A DNA stretch of 64,000 nucleotides from Acidocella aromatica (GTDB taxonomy: Bacteria; Pseudomonadota; Alphaproteobacteria; Acetobacterales; Acetobacteraceae). Positions within the stretch are counted from its first letter, which is position 1, and every line of letters starts with the position of its first letter. The stretch is from NCBI RefSeq assembly GCF_014201825.1, contig NZ_JACHFJ010000001.1:372001-436000 (forward strand). Reading direction: 5' to 3'. Position numbers and translations under genes: made by a program. The notes under the pieces were generated by a model. The model saw only the letters and a program-made list of their open reading frames with translations. It did no database searches and was not told the DNA's origin. This document shows, piece by piece, positions 8,324 to 17,390 of the stretch.

Positions 8324-10387
8324 ATGAGCAGCACTGTGCATACCCGCGCGGCCTCGTCGCCGTGGCCGATCGACCGGCAAAAATTCCTCTTTACGCTGAG
8401 CAGCTACACGGCGGCGGCGATCACGCTCGGGATCGCGTTCGCGGTCAGCCTGCCACGCCCATGGTGGGCGCTGCTGACCATCTATGTCACGGCGCAGCCG
8501 ATGTCCGGCGCGTTCCGGCCCAAGGTGCTCTACCGGCTGGCGGGCATCGCCATTGGCGGGTTTGTCGCCATCCTCACCGTTCCCAACCTGCAAAACGCCC
8601 CCGTGCTGCTGGTCCCGCTCCTCGCGGGCTGGATCGGGCTGTGCCTGTACTTCGCGGTGCTGGACCGCACCCCCCGCGCCTTCCTGTTCCAGATGGCCGG
8701 GTTCAGTTCCGCCGTGCTCACCTTCCCGTATCTCGACGATCCGGGGAACATCTTCTTTACCACCGTCTCGCGGGTGGAGGAGATGGCGGTCGCCATCGTG
8801 GCGGTTACCCTCACCCATGCCGTGATCAAGCCCTGGCCGGTCGGGCGGATGGTACAAAAACGCGCCGAGACCTTCCTGCGCGATGCCGCCTTATGGGCAT
8901 CCGATGTCCTGGGCACCGATCACGGCAAGTTGGAGCAGACGCATCTGAAGCGCCTAGCCACCGACATCACAGAGTTGGGCATGATCGCGCTGCATTTGCC
9001 CTACGACGCCAATAGCGCCACGCTCAGCCGCCGCCTCGTCTGGGCCGTGCAGGAGCGTCTGGCGCGACTGCTGCCCTTGGCCTCCGCGGCGGCCAACCGG
9101 CTCGCCCTTTTGCGCCGTGCCGATGCGCTGGGCGATGACGTGTCGGCGCTGCTCGCCGCCGTATCGGATTGGCTCGCGGCCCCGGATGACACAGACGCCG
9201 CCCCACCCCTGGCCGCCAAATTCCGTGCCCTGGCCCACCACCACGCCCACGCCGCCGGCTGGACCGCGCTGCTCACCGCCAGCCTGTGCGAACGCATGGC
9301 CGAATGCGTCGAGGCCCTGCGGGAGGCCCGCCTGCTCGTCCGCTCCATGGGCGGCGCGCCCGCCGACGAGAACCATCGCCTGGCACTGATGGGCACCGCG
9401 CCGCGCCGGTTGCATATCGAGCGCGACCACACCCTGGCCATCCTCTCCGGCCTTGCCACGGCGGCGGCACTGGTCCTGTACTGCATTTTCTGGATCATGC
9501 TGAACTGGCCATCCGGCTCCACCACCGCCGCCTTCGCCGCCATCATCACCTGCTCCTTCGCGGTGCAGGAGGACCCGGCCCCGCAGCTGCGGCGCTATCT
9601 CACAGCCACCCTCCTCACCTACCCGCTCGCGGCTTTGTATAATTTCGTCATCCTGCCCTGTATCGACGGCTATATGCTGCTCATCGCCTTCCTGGCCCCG
9701 GCCTTTCTGTGGCTGGGCTATTTGCAGGCCGACCCGGCCCGCGCCGCCTTCGCCCTGCCCATGTTCTCCTGCCTTATCGTCGGGCTGGACCTGCTGGACC
9801 GCTACCAGGCGGATTTCGGCATCTTCATGAACACCTCCTGCAACCAGCTCCTGGGCATCGTCATGGCGGTGGTGGTCACGCGGCTGTTCCGCTCGGTGGG
9901 CACAAGCTGGGTTGCACGGCGGATGATCCGCAATAGCTGGCGGGATCTGGCCGCGCTGGCCGCCAGCCCCTCGCGGCAGGAGGCCGGGGCCTGGACCTCC
10001 CGCGCCGTGGACCGGCTGGGGCAGATCGCCGCGCGCATCACCCTGGCCGAGCCGGGCGACCCGCTGCGCAGCTTCCAGGGCCTCGCCGAGCTGCGCCTCG
10101 GGCGCAACCTGCTGCATCTGCGCCGGGCACTCGGCGCGGCCAAGGGCGGGGCGCATACGGCCTTCGGGCAAGTGCTGGAGGAAACCGCCGCCTTCTTCCG
10201 CGCCCGCTACAGCACCGGCGCCATCATCCCGCCGGCCTCCTCATTCCTGCACGCCATAGATCACGCCCTGGGCCACGCCGGCAGCGTCGATGACGCCCGG
10301 TTGCGCCACCAAGCCGTGTTGGCGCTGGTGGGCATGCGCTGCAACCTGTTCCCCGCCGCCCCCGCTTACGTGGCAGGTGCCACATGA
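8324..10387 (+). CDS. FUSC/AaeB-type inner-membrane efflux protein
   Basis: 687 residues with two blocks of hydrophobic helices (residues ~20-170 and ~370-520) separated by soluble regions, the layout of fusaric-acid resistance/AaeB transporters. Near the N-terminus is the family-typical segment RPWWALLTIYVTAQPMSGAFRPKVLYRLAGIAIGG (split here as PRPWWALLTIYVTAQP and SGAFRPKVLYRLAG). It is the first gene of an operon with DUF1656, HlyD and NodT proteins, each joined by overlapping stops and starts (ATGA at 10384). The set forms a tripartite export system, in known cases for aromatic acids; the substrate here is not deducible. Confidence 0.9.
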   Translation: MSSTVHTRAASSPWPIDRQKFLFTLSSYTAAAITLGIAFAVSLPRPWWALLTIYVTAQPMSGAFRPKVLYRLAGIAIGGFVAILTVPNLQNAPVLLVPLLAGWIGLCLYFAVLDRTPRAFLFQMAGFSSAVLTFPYLDDPGNIFFTTVSRVEEMAVAIVAVTLTHAVIKPWPVGRMVQKRAETFLRDAALWASDVLGTDHGKLEQTHLKRLATDITELGMIALHLPYDANSATLSRRLVWAVQERLARLLPLASAAANRLALLRRADALGDDVSALLAAVSDWLAAPDDTDAAPPLAAKFRALAHHHAHAAGWTALLTASLCERMAECVEALREARLLVRSMGGAPADENHRLALMGTAPRRLHIERDHTLAILSGLATAAALVLYCIFWIMLNWPSGSTTAAFAAIITCSFAVQEDPAPQLRRYLTATLLTYPLAALYNFVILPCIDGYMLLIAFLAPAFLWLGYLQADPARAAFALPMFSCLIVGLDLLDRYQADFGIFMNTSCNQLLGIVMAVVVTRLFRSVGTSWVARRMIRNSWRDLAALAASPSRQEAGAWTSRAVDRLGQIAARITLAEPGDPLRSFQGLAELRLGRNLLHLRRALGAAKGGAHTAFGQVLEETAAFFRARYSTGAIIPPASSFLHAIDHALGHAGSVDDARLRHQAVLALVGMRCNLFPAAPAYVAGAT

Positions 10388-10608
10388 TCGACGAACTCAA
10401 CATCTTCGGCGTGTTCATGCCCGCCGCCCTGGTCTGGGCCATCATTGGCGGCGTGCTCGCTTATGGCACGCGCCTTGCGTTGCAGCGCCTGCCGCTCGAG
10501 CGCTACCTCTGGCAGACCGGCCTGCTCGACCTCGCCTTGTTCTTCCTGTTCTGGTGGGGCGTTTCCGCCCTGGCCGACATCTTCCTGCCGTTCGCGATGG
10601 CCCATTGA
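10384..10608 (+). CDS. DUF1656 (AaeX-like) small membrane protein
   Basis: 74 residues. It opens with IDELNIFGVFMPAALVWAII, the usual N-terminus of the DUF1656 family, and has two predicted membrane helices (residues ~8-30 and ~46-70). Members sit between the FUSC and HlyD genes of aromatic-acid efflux operons; their exact role is unknown. The ATG overlaps the FUSC stop by four bases, and its own TGA (10606-10608) overlaps the next ATG by one base, so translation is coupled in both directions. Confidence 0.9.
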   Translation: MIDELNIFGVFMPAALVWAIIGGVLAYGTRLALQRLPLERYLWQTGLLDLALFFLFWWGVSALADIFLPFAMAH

Positions 10609-11507
10609 TGATGATCTCCGAAAGCTTCCGCAAAACCTTCTTCAGCGCGCTGCTGCTGGCCGTGGCGCTGCTGGCCCTGTACGCCCTTTGGGTCCGCTAC
10701 GAGGTCGAGCCCACGACCCGCGACGGCAAGGTGAAGGCCGATATCGTCCAGGTCTCGCCGGATGTCAGCGGCTGGGTCACCGATGTACTGGTGCGCGACA
10801 ACGAGGCGGTGAAGAAGGGCGATGTGCTGCTGGTTATCGACCAGTCGCGCTACCAGCTCGCCCGCGACGAAGCCGAGGAGAACCTGGAAACGCAGCAGAC
10901 CTCACTCGCCCAGGCCATCCGCGAGGATAACCGCAACCACGCCCTCTCCGCCGAGGTGGACACGGAAACCATGGAACGCGGCACGGAGAAGGTGGAGCTG
11001 CTGAAACTCGCCGTGGCCCAGGCCAAAACCGCTCTCGGCGTGGCGCAGCTCAACCTGGACCGCACCGTGCTACGCGCGCCGGTCAACGGCATCGTCTCCA
11101 ACATGACCCTCCAACCCGGCGATTACCTGACCGCGGGCCACGGCGTGATGGCGATGGTGGATACGGATTCCCTGCGCGTGGAAGGCTATTTCGAGGAAAC
11201 CAAGATCCCTGCCGTGCATGTGGGGGACAAGGCGCAAGTCCGGCTGATGGGTGTCGCCGACCCCATAGAGGGGCATGTAGAGAGCATCGCCGCCGGCGTG
11301 GTGGACCGCGAGCGCGAGGACGCCCCCAACACGCTCGACAACGTCAACCCCTCCTTCACCTGGGTGCGCCTTGCCCAGCGCATCCCTGTGCGCATCGCCA
11401 TCGACCATGTGCCGGATAATCTGCCCCTGATCGTCGGCACCACCGCGACCATCGACATCAAGCCCCGCTCGGGCGAACCCAGCGTACACCGGAGCTGGCC
11501 ATGGTAA
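10608..11507 (+). CDS. HlyD/AaeA-family periplasmic adaptor subunit
   Basis: 299 residues. An N-terminal membrane anchor (FFSALLLAVALLALYALWV) is followed by the biotinyl-lipoyl-like half motif (VKADIVQVSPDVSGWVTDVL), an alpha-hairpin with coiled-coil character (residues ~85-150), and the second half motif LDRTVLRAPVNGIVSN. The C-terminal beta-barrel region includes VEGYFEETKIPAVHVGDKA. It bridges the FUSC pump and the outer-membrane NodT channel. ATG 10608 overlaps the previous TGA; the next ATG (10611) is equally possible. The gene end overlaps the next start by seven bases. Confidence 0.92.
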   Translation: MMISESFRKTFFSALLLAVALLALYALWVRYEVEPTTRDGKVKADIVQVSPDVSGWVTDVLVRDNEAVKKGDVLLVIDQSRYQLARDEAEENLETQQTSLAQAIREDNRNHALSAEVDTETMERGTEKVELLKLAVAQAKTALGVAQLNLDRTVLRAPVNGIVSNMTLQPGDYLTAGHGVMAMVDTDSLRVEGYFEETKIPAVHVGDKAQVRLMGVADPIEGHVESIAAGVVDREREDAPNTLDNVNPSFTWVRLAQRIPVRIAIDHVPDNLPLIVGTTATIDIKPRSGEPSVHRSWPW

Positions 11508-12910
11508 GCCGCCGCATCGTCCCTGGCTTGGCGCTGCTGCTGGCAGGCTGCACCGTGGGGCCGGACTACAAGGTGCCGGACAACGCCCTGGTGAAATCGC
11601 CCGAGGCGCAGCTCGCCTTCTCCACCACTGGGCAGGCCGCCAATATCGGCCAGCCGCCCGCCGATTGGTGGCAACTCTACGACAACCCGACCCTGAACGC
11701 GCTCGTGCCGCGCGCCCTGGCCAACAACACCAATATCCGGGAAGCGCAGGCAAACCTGGAGCGCGCCTATGCCTTCATCAAGGTGGAGCGCGATGCCAGC
11801 ACACTCTCCGCCGGTGCAGATGGCGCCGCCGTCTACGCCCATGATTCCGCCCAGGCCGTGCTGCAAGACACCGAGGCCCCTCGCCAGGAGGAATACAACG
11901 CCGGCATCGCCGTGAGCTACGATCTCGACCTGTTCGGCGGCATCCGCCGCGGGGTGGAGGCGGCCAGCGACACCAGCGAGGCCGCCGAGGCCGCGCGCGA
12001 CCTGGTACGCGTGAACGTGGCCGCCGAAACCACCCGCGCCTATGCCGAAATCTGCGACGACGGCAACGAGATCGCGGCACTGCAACAAGTCATCGCGCTC
12101 GCGCAGCGGCAGGTGGGATATGTCAACCTGTTGCGCCAAAACGGGCGGGCGGTGGATTTCGATGTCAGCGCCCAACAGGAACAGGTGAGCACACTGCAAT
12201 CCGAACTGCCACCGCTCCAGGCTCGGCAACTCAACGCCGCCTATCGCCTGAGCACATTGCTCGGCCAACCCCCCGCCGCGTACGATCCCGCCTGGCTCAC
12301 CTGCCATGAACCGCTGCGGCTGGCCCAGCCGATTCCCGTGGGCGATGGCCGCAGCCTGCTACGCCGCCGCCCGGACGTGCGCGAGGCCGAGCGCGAACTC
12401 GCCGCCGCCACCGCGCGCATCGGCGTGGAGACGGCAAATCTTTACCCCGATATCCGGCTTGGCGTTTCGGTCGGCTCCACGGGCGCGGCGGCCAGCGCCT
12501 TCTCCGCCGTCACCAACCGCTTCGCCGCCGGGCCGATGGTCAGCTGGGACCTCAACCAGGGGGCCACGCGCGCGCGCATCGAGGCGGCCAAGGCCGCAAC
12601 CCGCGCCCGCCTCGCCGCCTTCGACGGCACGGTGCTGAATGCCCTGCTGGAAACACAGACCTCGCTCAAAGCCTATGGCGCGCAACTGGACCGGATGGAT
12701 GAGTTGACCGCCACCCGCGACAGCGCCGCGAAAGTGGCGGCGGACACCACCGCCATGTACCAGGGCGGCCGGGTGAACGCGCTGACCGCCCTGGCGGCGC
12801 AGCAGAAGCTGGCCTCGGCCGACATGACCGTGGCCGATGCCGAGGCGGATGTGACCGAAAGCCAGATCGCCGTGTTCCTGGCGCTCGGCGGCGGCTGGCA
12901 GACGCAGTAG
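11501..12910 (+). CDS. NodT-family outer-membrane efflux lipoprotein
   Basis: 469 residues. The signal peptide ends in a lipobox (LLLAGC, Cys about residue 17) followed by TVGPDYKVP, the hallmark N-terminus of NodT/OprM-type channels. Two outer-membrane-efflux repeats follow, with the family motifs ADWWQLYDNPTLNALVPRAL and RRRPDVREAERELAAATARIGVETANLYP. The C-terminus ends VFLALGGGW, also typical. It forms the outer-membrane duct for the pump encoded by the three preceding genes and is the last gene of the operon. Confidence 0.93.
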   Translation: MVSRRIVPGLALLLAGCTVGPDYKVPDNALVKSPEAQLAFSTTGQAANIGQPPADWWQLYDNPTLNALVPRALANNTNIREAQANLERAYAFIKVERDASTLSAGADGAAVYAHDSAQAVLQDTEAPRQEEYNAGIAVSYDLDLFGGIRRGVEAASDTSEAAEAARDLVRVNVAAETTRAYAEICDDGNEIAALQQVIALAQRQVGYVNLLRQNGRAVDFDVSAQQEQVSTLQSELPPLQARQLNAAYRLSTLLGQPPAAYDPAWLTCHEPLRLAQPIPVGDGRSLLRRRPDVREAERELAAATARIGVETANLYPDIRLGVSVGSTGAAASAFSAVTNRFAAGPMVSWDLNQGATRARIEAAKAATRARLAAFDGTVLNALLETQTSLKAYGAQLDRMDELTATRDSAAKVAADTTAMYQGGRVNALTALAAQQKLASADMTVADAEADVTESQIAVFLALGGGWQTQ

Positions 12911-13017
12911 CCTGGAAATTATTCCACAAGCCTAATCCGGAGGCCGTCACGGCGCGGTTTTCTGTGCTCCGGCGCCCGCCCCGTGACTCCTCTCCAAAGC
13001 GGCTTCTTAAACAATCT

Positions 13018-13866
13018 CTATTCGCACAATCTGGCCGCAGCGCGTAAGCCCGTGCGGATCTGCGCCAGCACGTCCTCATCGGCCTTGGATGAGTGGACCA
13101 TATAAACCGAATAGGAGAAAACTGGGCTGTGGGGCACCAGCTCCAGCAGCCCCTGGGCAATGAACGGGCGTACCACGCTCATGCGAAAATAGCCGCTGCC
13201 GCCCACGGCCAGGATATAATCCAGCGCCAGCGGCCCGTGGCTGACGCTGATGCCAGCATGGGCCAGTTCGGGGTAGGCGGCCTCATACCCCGCCAGGAAA
13301 TCCTCGCCCCACTCCACGCGCACATGCGTTTCGGGCGAGATCTCGCCCTCCGCCCCCGTGTTACGCACGAACACCAGTTTCTCGTCGATCAGCAGATCGT
13401 TGATCAGCCCCTGCTTCTGCTGTGTTGCGTAGACAACCGCGATATCCAGCGACCCGTTCTGCACCTGCTCCACCAGCCGAGGCGCGGAGTCTACCCGCAC
13501 ATTGGCGGCGATACGCGGGCATTCATCGTGCATCCACACCAGCCAGTGACGCATCAGCGGGTTCCACACGCTGAACTCCGCCCCCACGGTCACGGCCAGT
13601 TCCCTCCCCGGCGGCAGCGCCACGGACTGGCATGCCCTGTCCCACACCTGCACCAGCGTGGTGGCGAAGCGCAGGAACTTCCGCCCCTCCCGCGTCAGCT
13701 GCGCCCCTGTCTTGTTGCGGATGAATAGCGGGCGGTTGAGCTGCTACTCCAGCACGCGGATGCGCGCGCTCACGGCGGTCTGCGTCAGGTGCAGATTGGC
13801 CGCCGCGTTCACGAAACTGCCAGTCCTTACAATCTCAAGAAAAGTCCGCGCCGCGTTGATGTCCAT
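13018..13866 (-). pseudogene. LysR-family regulator interrupted by a nonsense codon
   Basis: Read on the minus strand from ATG 13866, the frame gives a normal LysR helix-turn-helix: FLEIVRTGSFVNAAANLHLT then QTAVSARIRVLE. Codon 41 is TAG (13744-13746), followed in the same frame by QLNRPLFIRNKTGAQLTREG and a complete substrate-binding domain ending at 13018. The expected residue is Gln or Glu (LExQLNRPLF), so a single C-to-T or G-to-T change explains the stop. The downstream part has a start candidate at 13653 but would lack the DNA-binding domain. The gene is convergent with the FUSC efflux operon and may once have controlled it. A sequencing error or an amber suppressor would restore it. 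Confidence 0.85.
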
Positions 13867-14072
13867 GCCCCAACTCCTTCCTTTCCTATCCCAGGCCAAA
13901 GGGCGCGCAAGTTGGCGTACAGACCAGGTTGATTAGGCCATACATGAAAATTTTTCATCGTTATAATGCATAGAATGAATTTTACCGCTGCGGGGCGCGG
14001 GAGTAGACATTCCAGTGTCTTCTAACTGTAACACTTCAAGCCTCCGAGAACGGGGAAGAAGGAATAGAGAAC

Positions 14073-14348
14073 ATGAACAAGCATATTGTCGCTGCATGCA
14101 CTGCCCTTGCCCTGGCTGGGTTTGGTCTTCCGGCTTATGCGGCGCCTAGCGTTGCCCTGTCGTCCAGCATCACGGCACACGCGGTCGCCTCGCCTGAACC
14201 CCTGACGCAAATGCGCCATGAGATCGCGGTTTTGCAGAACGAGGTAAAGGCGCTGCAAGGCAGTGGCGAGGCTTCGGACCTGACCACCCCCCGCGACGCC
14301 GCCTATAATTGGTATTATGGCAGCCGCGCTTACCTGGGCGCCGCATAA
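14073..14348 (+). CDS. Small secreted protein of unknown function
   Basis: 91 residues. Residues 1-23 are a signal peptide (MNKHIVAACTALALAGFGLPAYA). The mature part has a short heptad-like helix (LTQMRHEIAVLQNEVKALQG) and a C-terminus rich in aromatic residues (DAAYNWYYGSRAYLG). The start is preceded by GGAAGAAGGAATAG. No family is recognised. The gene stands alone between the broken LysR gene and a strong hairpin, so it is likely monocistronic and exported to the periplasm. Confidence 0.6.
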   Translation: MNKHIVAACTALALAGFGLPAYAAPSVALSSSITAHAVASPEPLTQMRHEIAVLQNEVKALQGSGEASDLTTPRDAAYNWYYGSRAYLGAA

Positions 14349-14369
14349 ACCGCCTTCTCCCGAATTGTG

Positions 14370-14413
14370 AACGCAAACGTGCCGGCGCGGTTTCGCGCCG
14401 GCACGTTTGCGTT
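14370..14413 (+). terminator. Strong 20-bp hairpin, likely terminator
   Basis: A perfect inverted repeat: 14370-14389 pairs with 14394-14413 around the 4-base loop GTTT (core CGTGCCGGCGCG/CGCGCCGGCACG). It lies 22 bases after the small secreted gene. The T-run after it is weak, but the stem is among the strongest in the window. Confidence 0.65.
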
Positions 14414-14480
14414 TGCGCCTTGCCCATGTGTGACGTTGACGTGACAAGGGATCGCTCCGATAAGCCGCCCGGTTCCGTTC

Positions 14481-15635
14481 ATGTCTTCATCCAACCTCCA
14501 GAGGTGTGCCGTTCGCCAGATCGCCGTTCTGCCCTACCGCTCAATCGGCCCCTCGCTGGACGCGCCGATCGAAGTGATGCTCGTCACCTCCCGGCGCACG
14601 CGCCGCTGGGTGCTGCCCAAGGGCAACCGCATGAAGGGCCTGCCGCCCCATAGCGCCGCCGCGCGCGAGGCGTTCGAAGAAGCCGGGATCGAGGGCTCCA
14701 CCTGCCCCACCCCGCTGGGCAGCTACCGCTACCGCAAATTGCTGAACACCGGCGCCTCGCTCCTAGTGGACGTGGATGTCTATCCCTTCGCGGTGACGAA
14801 CGAACTGGCTGACTGGCCCGAGCAGGCTGAGCGCGAGCGGCGCTGGTTTCCTCTGGCCGAGGCGGCGAAGGCTGTGGATGAGGGGGATCTTGGCAACCTC
14901 ATGCGCAGCTTTCGCAAGAGCGAGTTCGCCAACCTGAACAGAAAAACAGACCTGCGCGAGCGGATGCGGGCGGTCAAAGAAGGATTGCGTATGTTTCACT
15001 GGTTCCAGGCGCTGCTGCCCCAGCAGGGCCGCTTCTTCGAGCTGTTTGAGGCCCATGCCAAGACTCTGGTGGCGGGCAGCGGCGCGCTCACCCGCCTGCT
15101 CCAGGGCGGACAGGCGATGGACCAGCATATCCGCGAGATCCGCGAGCGCGAGGAAGAAGCCGACATCATCACCCGCGAGGTGCTGCAATCCGTGCGCCGC
15201 ACCTTCCTCACGCCGTTCGACCGCGGCTCGATCACCAGCCTGATCTCGGCCATGGACGACGCCATCGACGAGATGCTGCAAACCTCCCGCGCCACCAGCC
15301 TCTACGAGGTCAGCGCCTTCGAGCCGGAGATGCGCGACATGGCGGCGATCATCGTCGACTCCGCCCGCCTGCTGGCCGAGGCTCTGCCCCTGCTGCGCAA
15401 CATCCACGCCAACGCCGCCCGGCTGCACGAGCTGACCGAGCGTCTCGTGCGCCTGGAAGGCCAAGCCGACGACATCCACGCCAAGGGCCTCAAGCGCGCC
15501 TTCAAGACCCACGGCGCCACCAACCCGATGGGCTTCATCGTGGCGCGCGAGCTGTATAACCATCTAGAGAAGGTGGTCGACCGCTTCGAGGACGTGGCCA
15601 ACGAGATCGACGGTCTCGTCATCGACCACGCCTGA
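14481..15635 (+). CDS. Nudix hydrolase fused to DUF47 (PhoU-like) phosphate-transport accessory domain
   Basis: 384 residues with two domains. Residues ~10-140 are a Nudix fold: VTSRRTRRWVLPKGNRMKG then the box end AREAFEEAGI (61-70). The first Glu of the classical box is Leu here, while the REUxEExGU part is intact. The overall pattern resembles diphosphoinositol/dinucleotide polyphosphate hydrolases. Residues ~171-384 are a full-length DUF47 domain (starts MFHWFQALLPQQGRFFELF, ends YNHLEKVVDRFEDVANEIDG), the partner of Pit transporters. ATG 14991 at the domain junction has an AAGGA seven bases upstream, so DUF47 might also be made alone. The pit gene follows after 10 bases, tying the fusion to phosphate uptake. 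Confidence 0.88.
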   Translation: MSSSNLQRCAVRQIAVLPYRSIGPSLDAPIEVMLVTSRRTRRWVLPKGNRMKGLPPHSAAAREAFEEAGIEGSTCPTPLGSYRYRKLLNTGASLLVDVDVYPFAVTNELADWPEQAERERRWFPLAEAAKAVDEGDLGNLMRSFRKSEFANLNRKTDLRERMRAVKEGLRMFHWFQALLPQQGRFFELFEAHAKTLVAGSGALTRLLQGGQAMDQHIREIREREEEADIITREVLQSVRRTFLTPFDRGSITSLISAMDDAIDEMLQTSRATSLYEVSAFEPEMRDMAAIIVDSARLLAEALPLLRNIHANAARLHELTERLVRLEGQADDIHAKGLKRAFKTHGATNPMGFIVARELYNHLEKVVDRFEDVANEIDGLVIDHA

Positions 15636-15645
15636 AGAGCCTCCC

Positions 15646-16650
15646 ATGCAGCATATGACGCTCGCTTTGCCCCTGCTGATCGGGCTGGTGGCCATGGCCC
15701 TGGCCTTCGATTACCTCAACGGCGTGCACGATGCGGCGAACTCCATCGCCACCGCCGTCTCCACCAAGCTGCTCAGCCCCGTGCAGGCGGTATTGTTCGC
15801 CGCCGTCTTCAACTTCGCCGCCTACTGGCTGTTCGGGCTCAAGGTGGCCGAAACCGTGGGCAAGGGCATCATCAGCAAGGATGTCATCACCCCCGAGGTC
15901 ATCTTCGGCACGCTGGTGGGGGCGATGGTATGGAACGTCATCACCTGGTGGAAGGGCATTCCCTCCTCCTCCTCGCATGCGCTCATCGGCGGGCTGCTGG
16001 GGGCGGGCGTGACCCATGCCGGACCCAAAGCCATCGTCTGGGCCGGGGTAACCAAGACCACCACCGCCATCGTGCTCTCGCCGGTGGTCGGTTTGGTGGT
16101 CTCCATGCTGCTGATGCTGCTCACGAGCTGGCTGTTCCTGCGCGCCTCCGCCGCAGGGGCTGAGGCCATCTTCAAGAAGCTGCATCTGCTCTCGGCTGCG
16201 GCCTATTCCGTGGGCCATGGCGCCAATGACGCGCAGAAGACCATGGGCATCATCGCCGTGCTACTCTACTCGCAGGGGCTGCTTGGGCAGCATTTCCATG
16301 TTCCGGGCTGGGTGGTGCTGGGCTGCTACACGGCCATGGCCCTGGGCACGCTTACCGGCGGGTGGAAGATCATCGAGACCATGGGCAGCCGCATCACCAA
16401 GCTCGACCAGCACCAGGGCTTCTGCGCCTCGGCGGGCGGCTCGATCATGCTGTTCGCCGCCTCCACTTTCGGCATCCCGGTCTCCACCACCCATACCATC
16501 ACCGGCTGCGTGGTGGGCGTCGGGGCGGCGCGCCGGGCCTCGGCCGTACGCTGGGGGGTTGCGCACCGCGTGGTTATCGCCTGGCTCATCACCATCCCCG
16601 CCTCGGCGGCGGTGGGGGCGGCGTTCTATCTGCTCGCGGCGGCGTTCTAG
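15646..16650 (+). CDS. pit: PiT-family inorganic phosphate transporter
   Basis: 334 residues, about ten hydrophobic helices. The two PiT signatures are present: DYLNGVHDAANSIATAVSTKLL in the N-terminal half and GHGANDAQKTMGII in the C-terminal half, each with the GANDxxK/DAAN-type pore residues. It should carry phosphate (with H+ or a metal cation) across the inner membrane. It is 10 bases behind the Nudix-DUF47 fusion and surely co-transcribed. Its stop TAG (16648-16650) shares bases with the eutC stop from the other strand in a CTAG palindrome. Confidence 0.95.
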   Translation: MQHMTLALPLLIGLVAMALAFDYLNGVHDAANSIATAVSTKLLSPVQAVLFAAVFNFAAYWLFGLKVAETVGKGIISKDVITPEVIFGTLVGAMVWNVITWWKGIPSSSSHALIGGLLGAGVTHAGPKAIVWAGVTKTTTAIVLSPVVGLVVSMLLMLLTSWLFLRASAAGAEAIFKKLHLLSAAAYSVGHGANDAQKTMGIIAVLLYSQGLLGQHFHVPGWVVLGCYTAMALGTLTGGWKIIETMGSRITKLDQHQGFCASAGGSIMLFAASTFGIPVSTTHTITGCVVGVGAARRASAVRWGVAHRVVIAWLITIPASAAVGAAFYLLAAAF

Positions 16651-17390
16651 CCCGCCAGAGCCGCCTGGGTCTCTCCGCCCAGCAGCCCGCTCGCCTCTTT
16701 CAGCCCCACCCCGGTCAGGCCGCGGCGCAGCGCCTCGCGCATCAGCCAGGCCAGCATGTCCGCCGCCGTGGTGTAGGAGAGCCCGCCATGGGTGTGAATG
16801 TTGGAGATGCAGTTGCGCGCCGAATCCAGCGTGCCGCGCTTGGGGTTATAGGTGAGGTAAACGCCCAGGCTGTCCGACACGGTCAGCCCCGGCCGCTCGC
16901 CGATGAGCACGGCGCACAGCTTCGCGCCCAGCGCCTCGCCGATATCATCGCCCAGCGCCACGCGGGCCTGGGTGGCGATGACCGGCGGCGCGATGCGGAA
17001 GCCGGACAGCCGCTCCATCACGGCCTCGACCATCGGCACGGCGTTGTGCATCACCGCCGTGGCGGAAAGCCCGTCGGCGATCACCAACACGGCGTCGTAC
17101 TCGCCACGCGGCAATTGCTCGAAACACTCAGGGGCCAGACGGCGGCCTAGATCCGGGCGGCGCAGATACTGCTCGCGCCCCTCGGCCTCGCTATGCACGC
17201 AGACAGCGCCGGGCAGCGCCGTTTTCAGCCTGGCGATGTCCAGCTTGGCGTGCACGGCATCGCGCGCCATGGCGTGGGCGAACTGGAAATCCAGCACATC
17301 CTCCACCTTCATCGCATCGCCCGCGCGGCCCAGCCCGATGCGCGCGCGGGTGGCGAGGCGCAGCTGCTCCCAGGGGTCTTCAGGCGGCAT
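16647..17390 (-). CDS. eutC: Ethanolamine ammonia-lyase small subunit
   Basis: 247 residues, the normal length. Recognised by ARIGLGRAGDAM, the vitamin-B12-binding part YDAVLVIADGLSATAV, and the C-terminal RNCISNIHTHGGLSYTTAADMLAWL. With EutB it forms the adenosylcobalamin-dependent enzyme converting ethanolamine to acetaldehyde and ammonia. The start overlaps the end of eutB by 11 bases. No microcompartment shell or reactivase (eutA) gene is next to it, so this is the short cytosolic form of the pathway. Confidence 0.96.
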   Translation of the reverse strand: MPPEDPWEQLRLATRARIGLGRAGDAMKVEDVLDFQFAHAMARDAVHAKLDIARLKTALPGAVCVHSEAEGREQYLRRPDLGRRLAPECFEQLPRGEYDAVLVIADGLSATAVMHNAVPMVEAVMERLSGFRIAPPVIATQARVALGDDIGEALGAKLCAVLIGERPGLTVSDSLGVYLTYNPKRGTLDSARNCISNIHTHGGLSYTTAADMLAWLMREALRRGLTGVGLKEASGLLGGETQAALAG

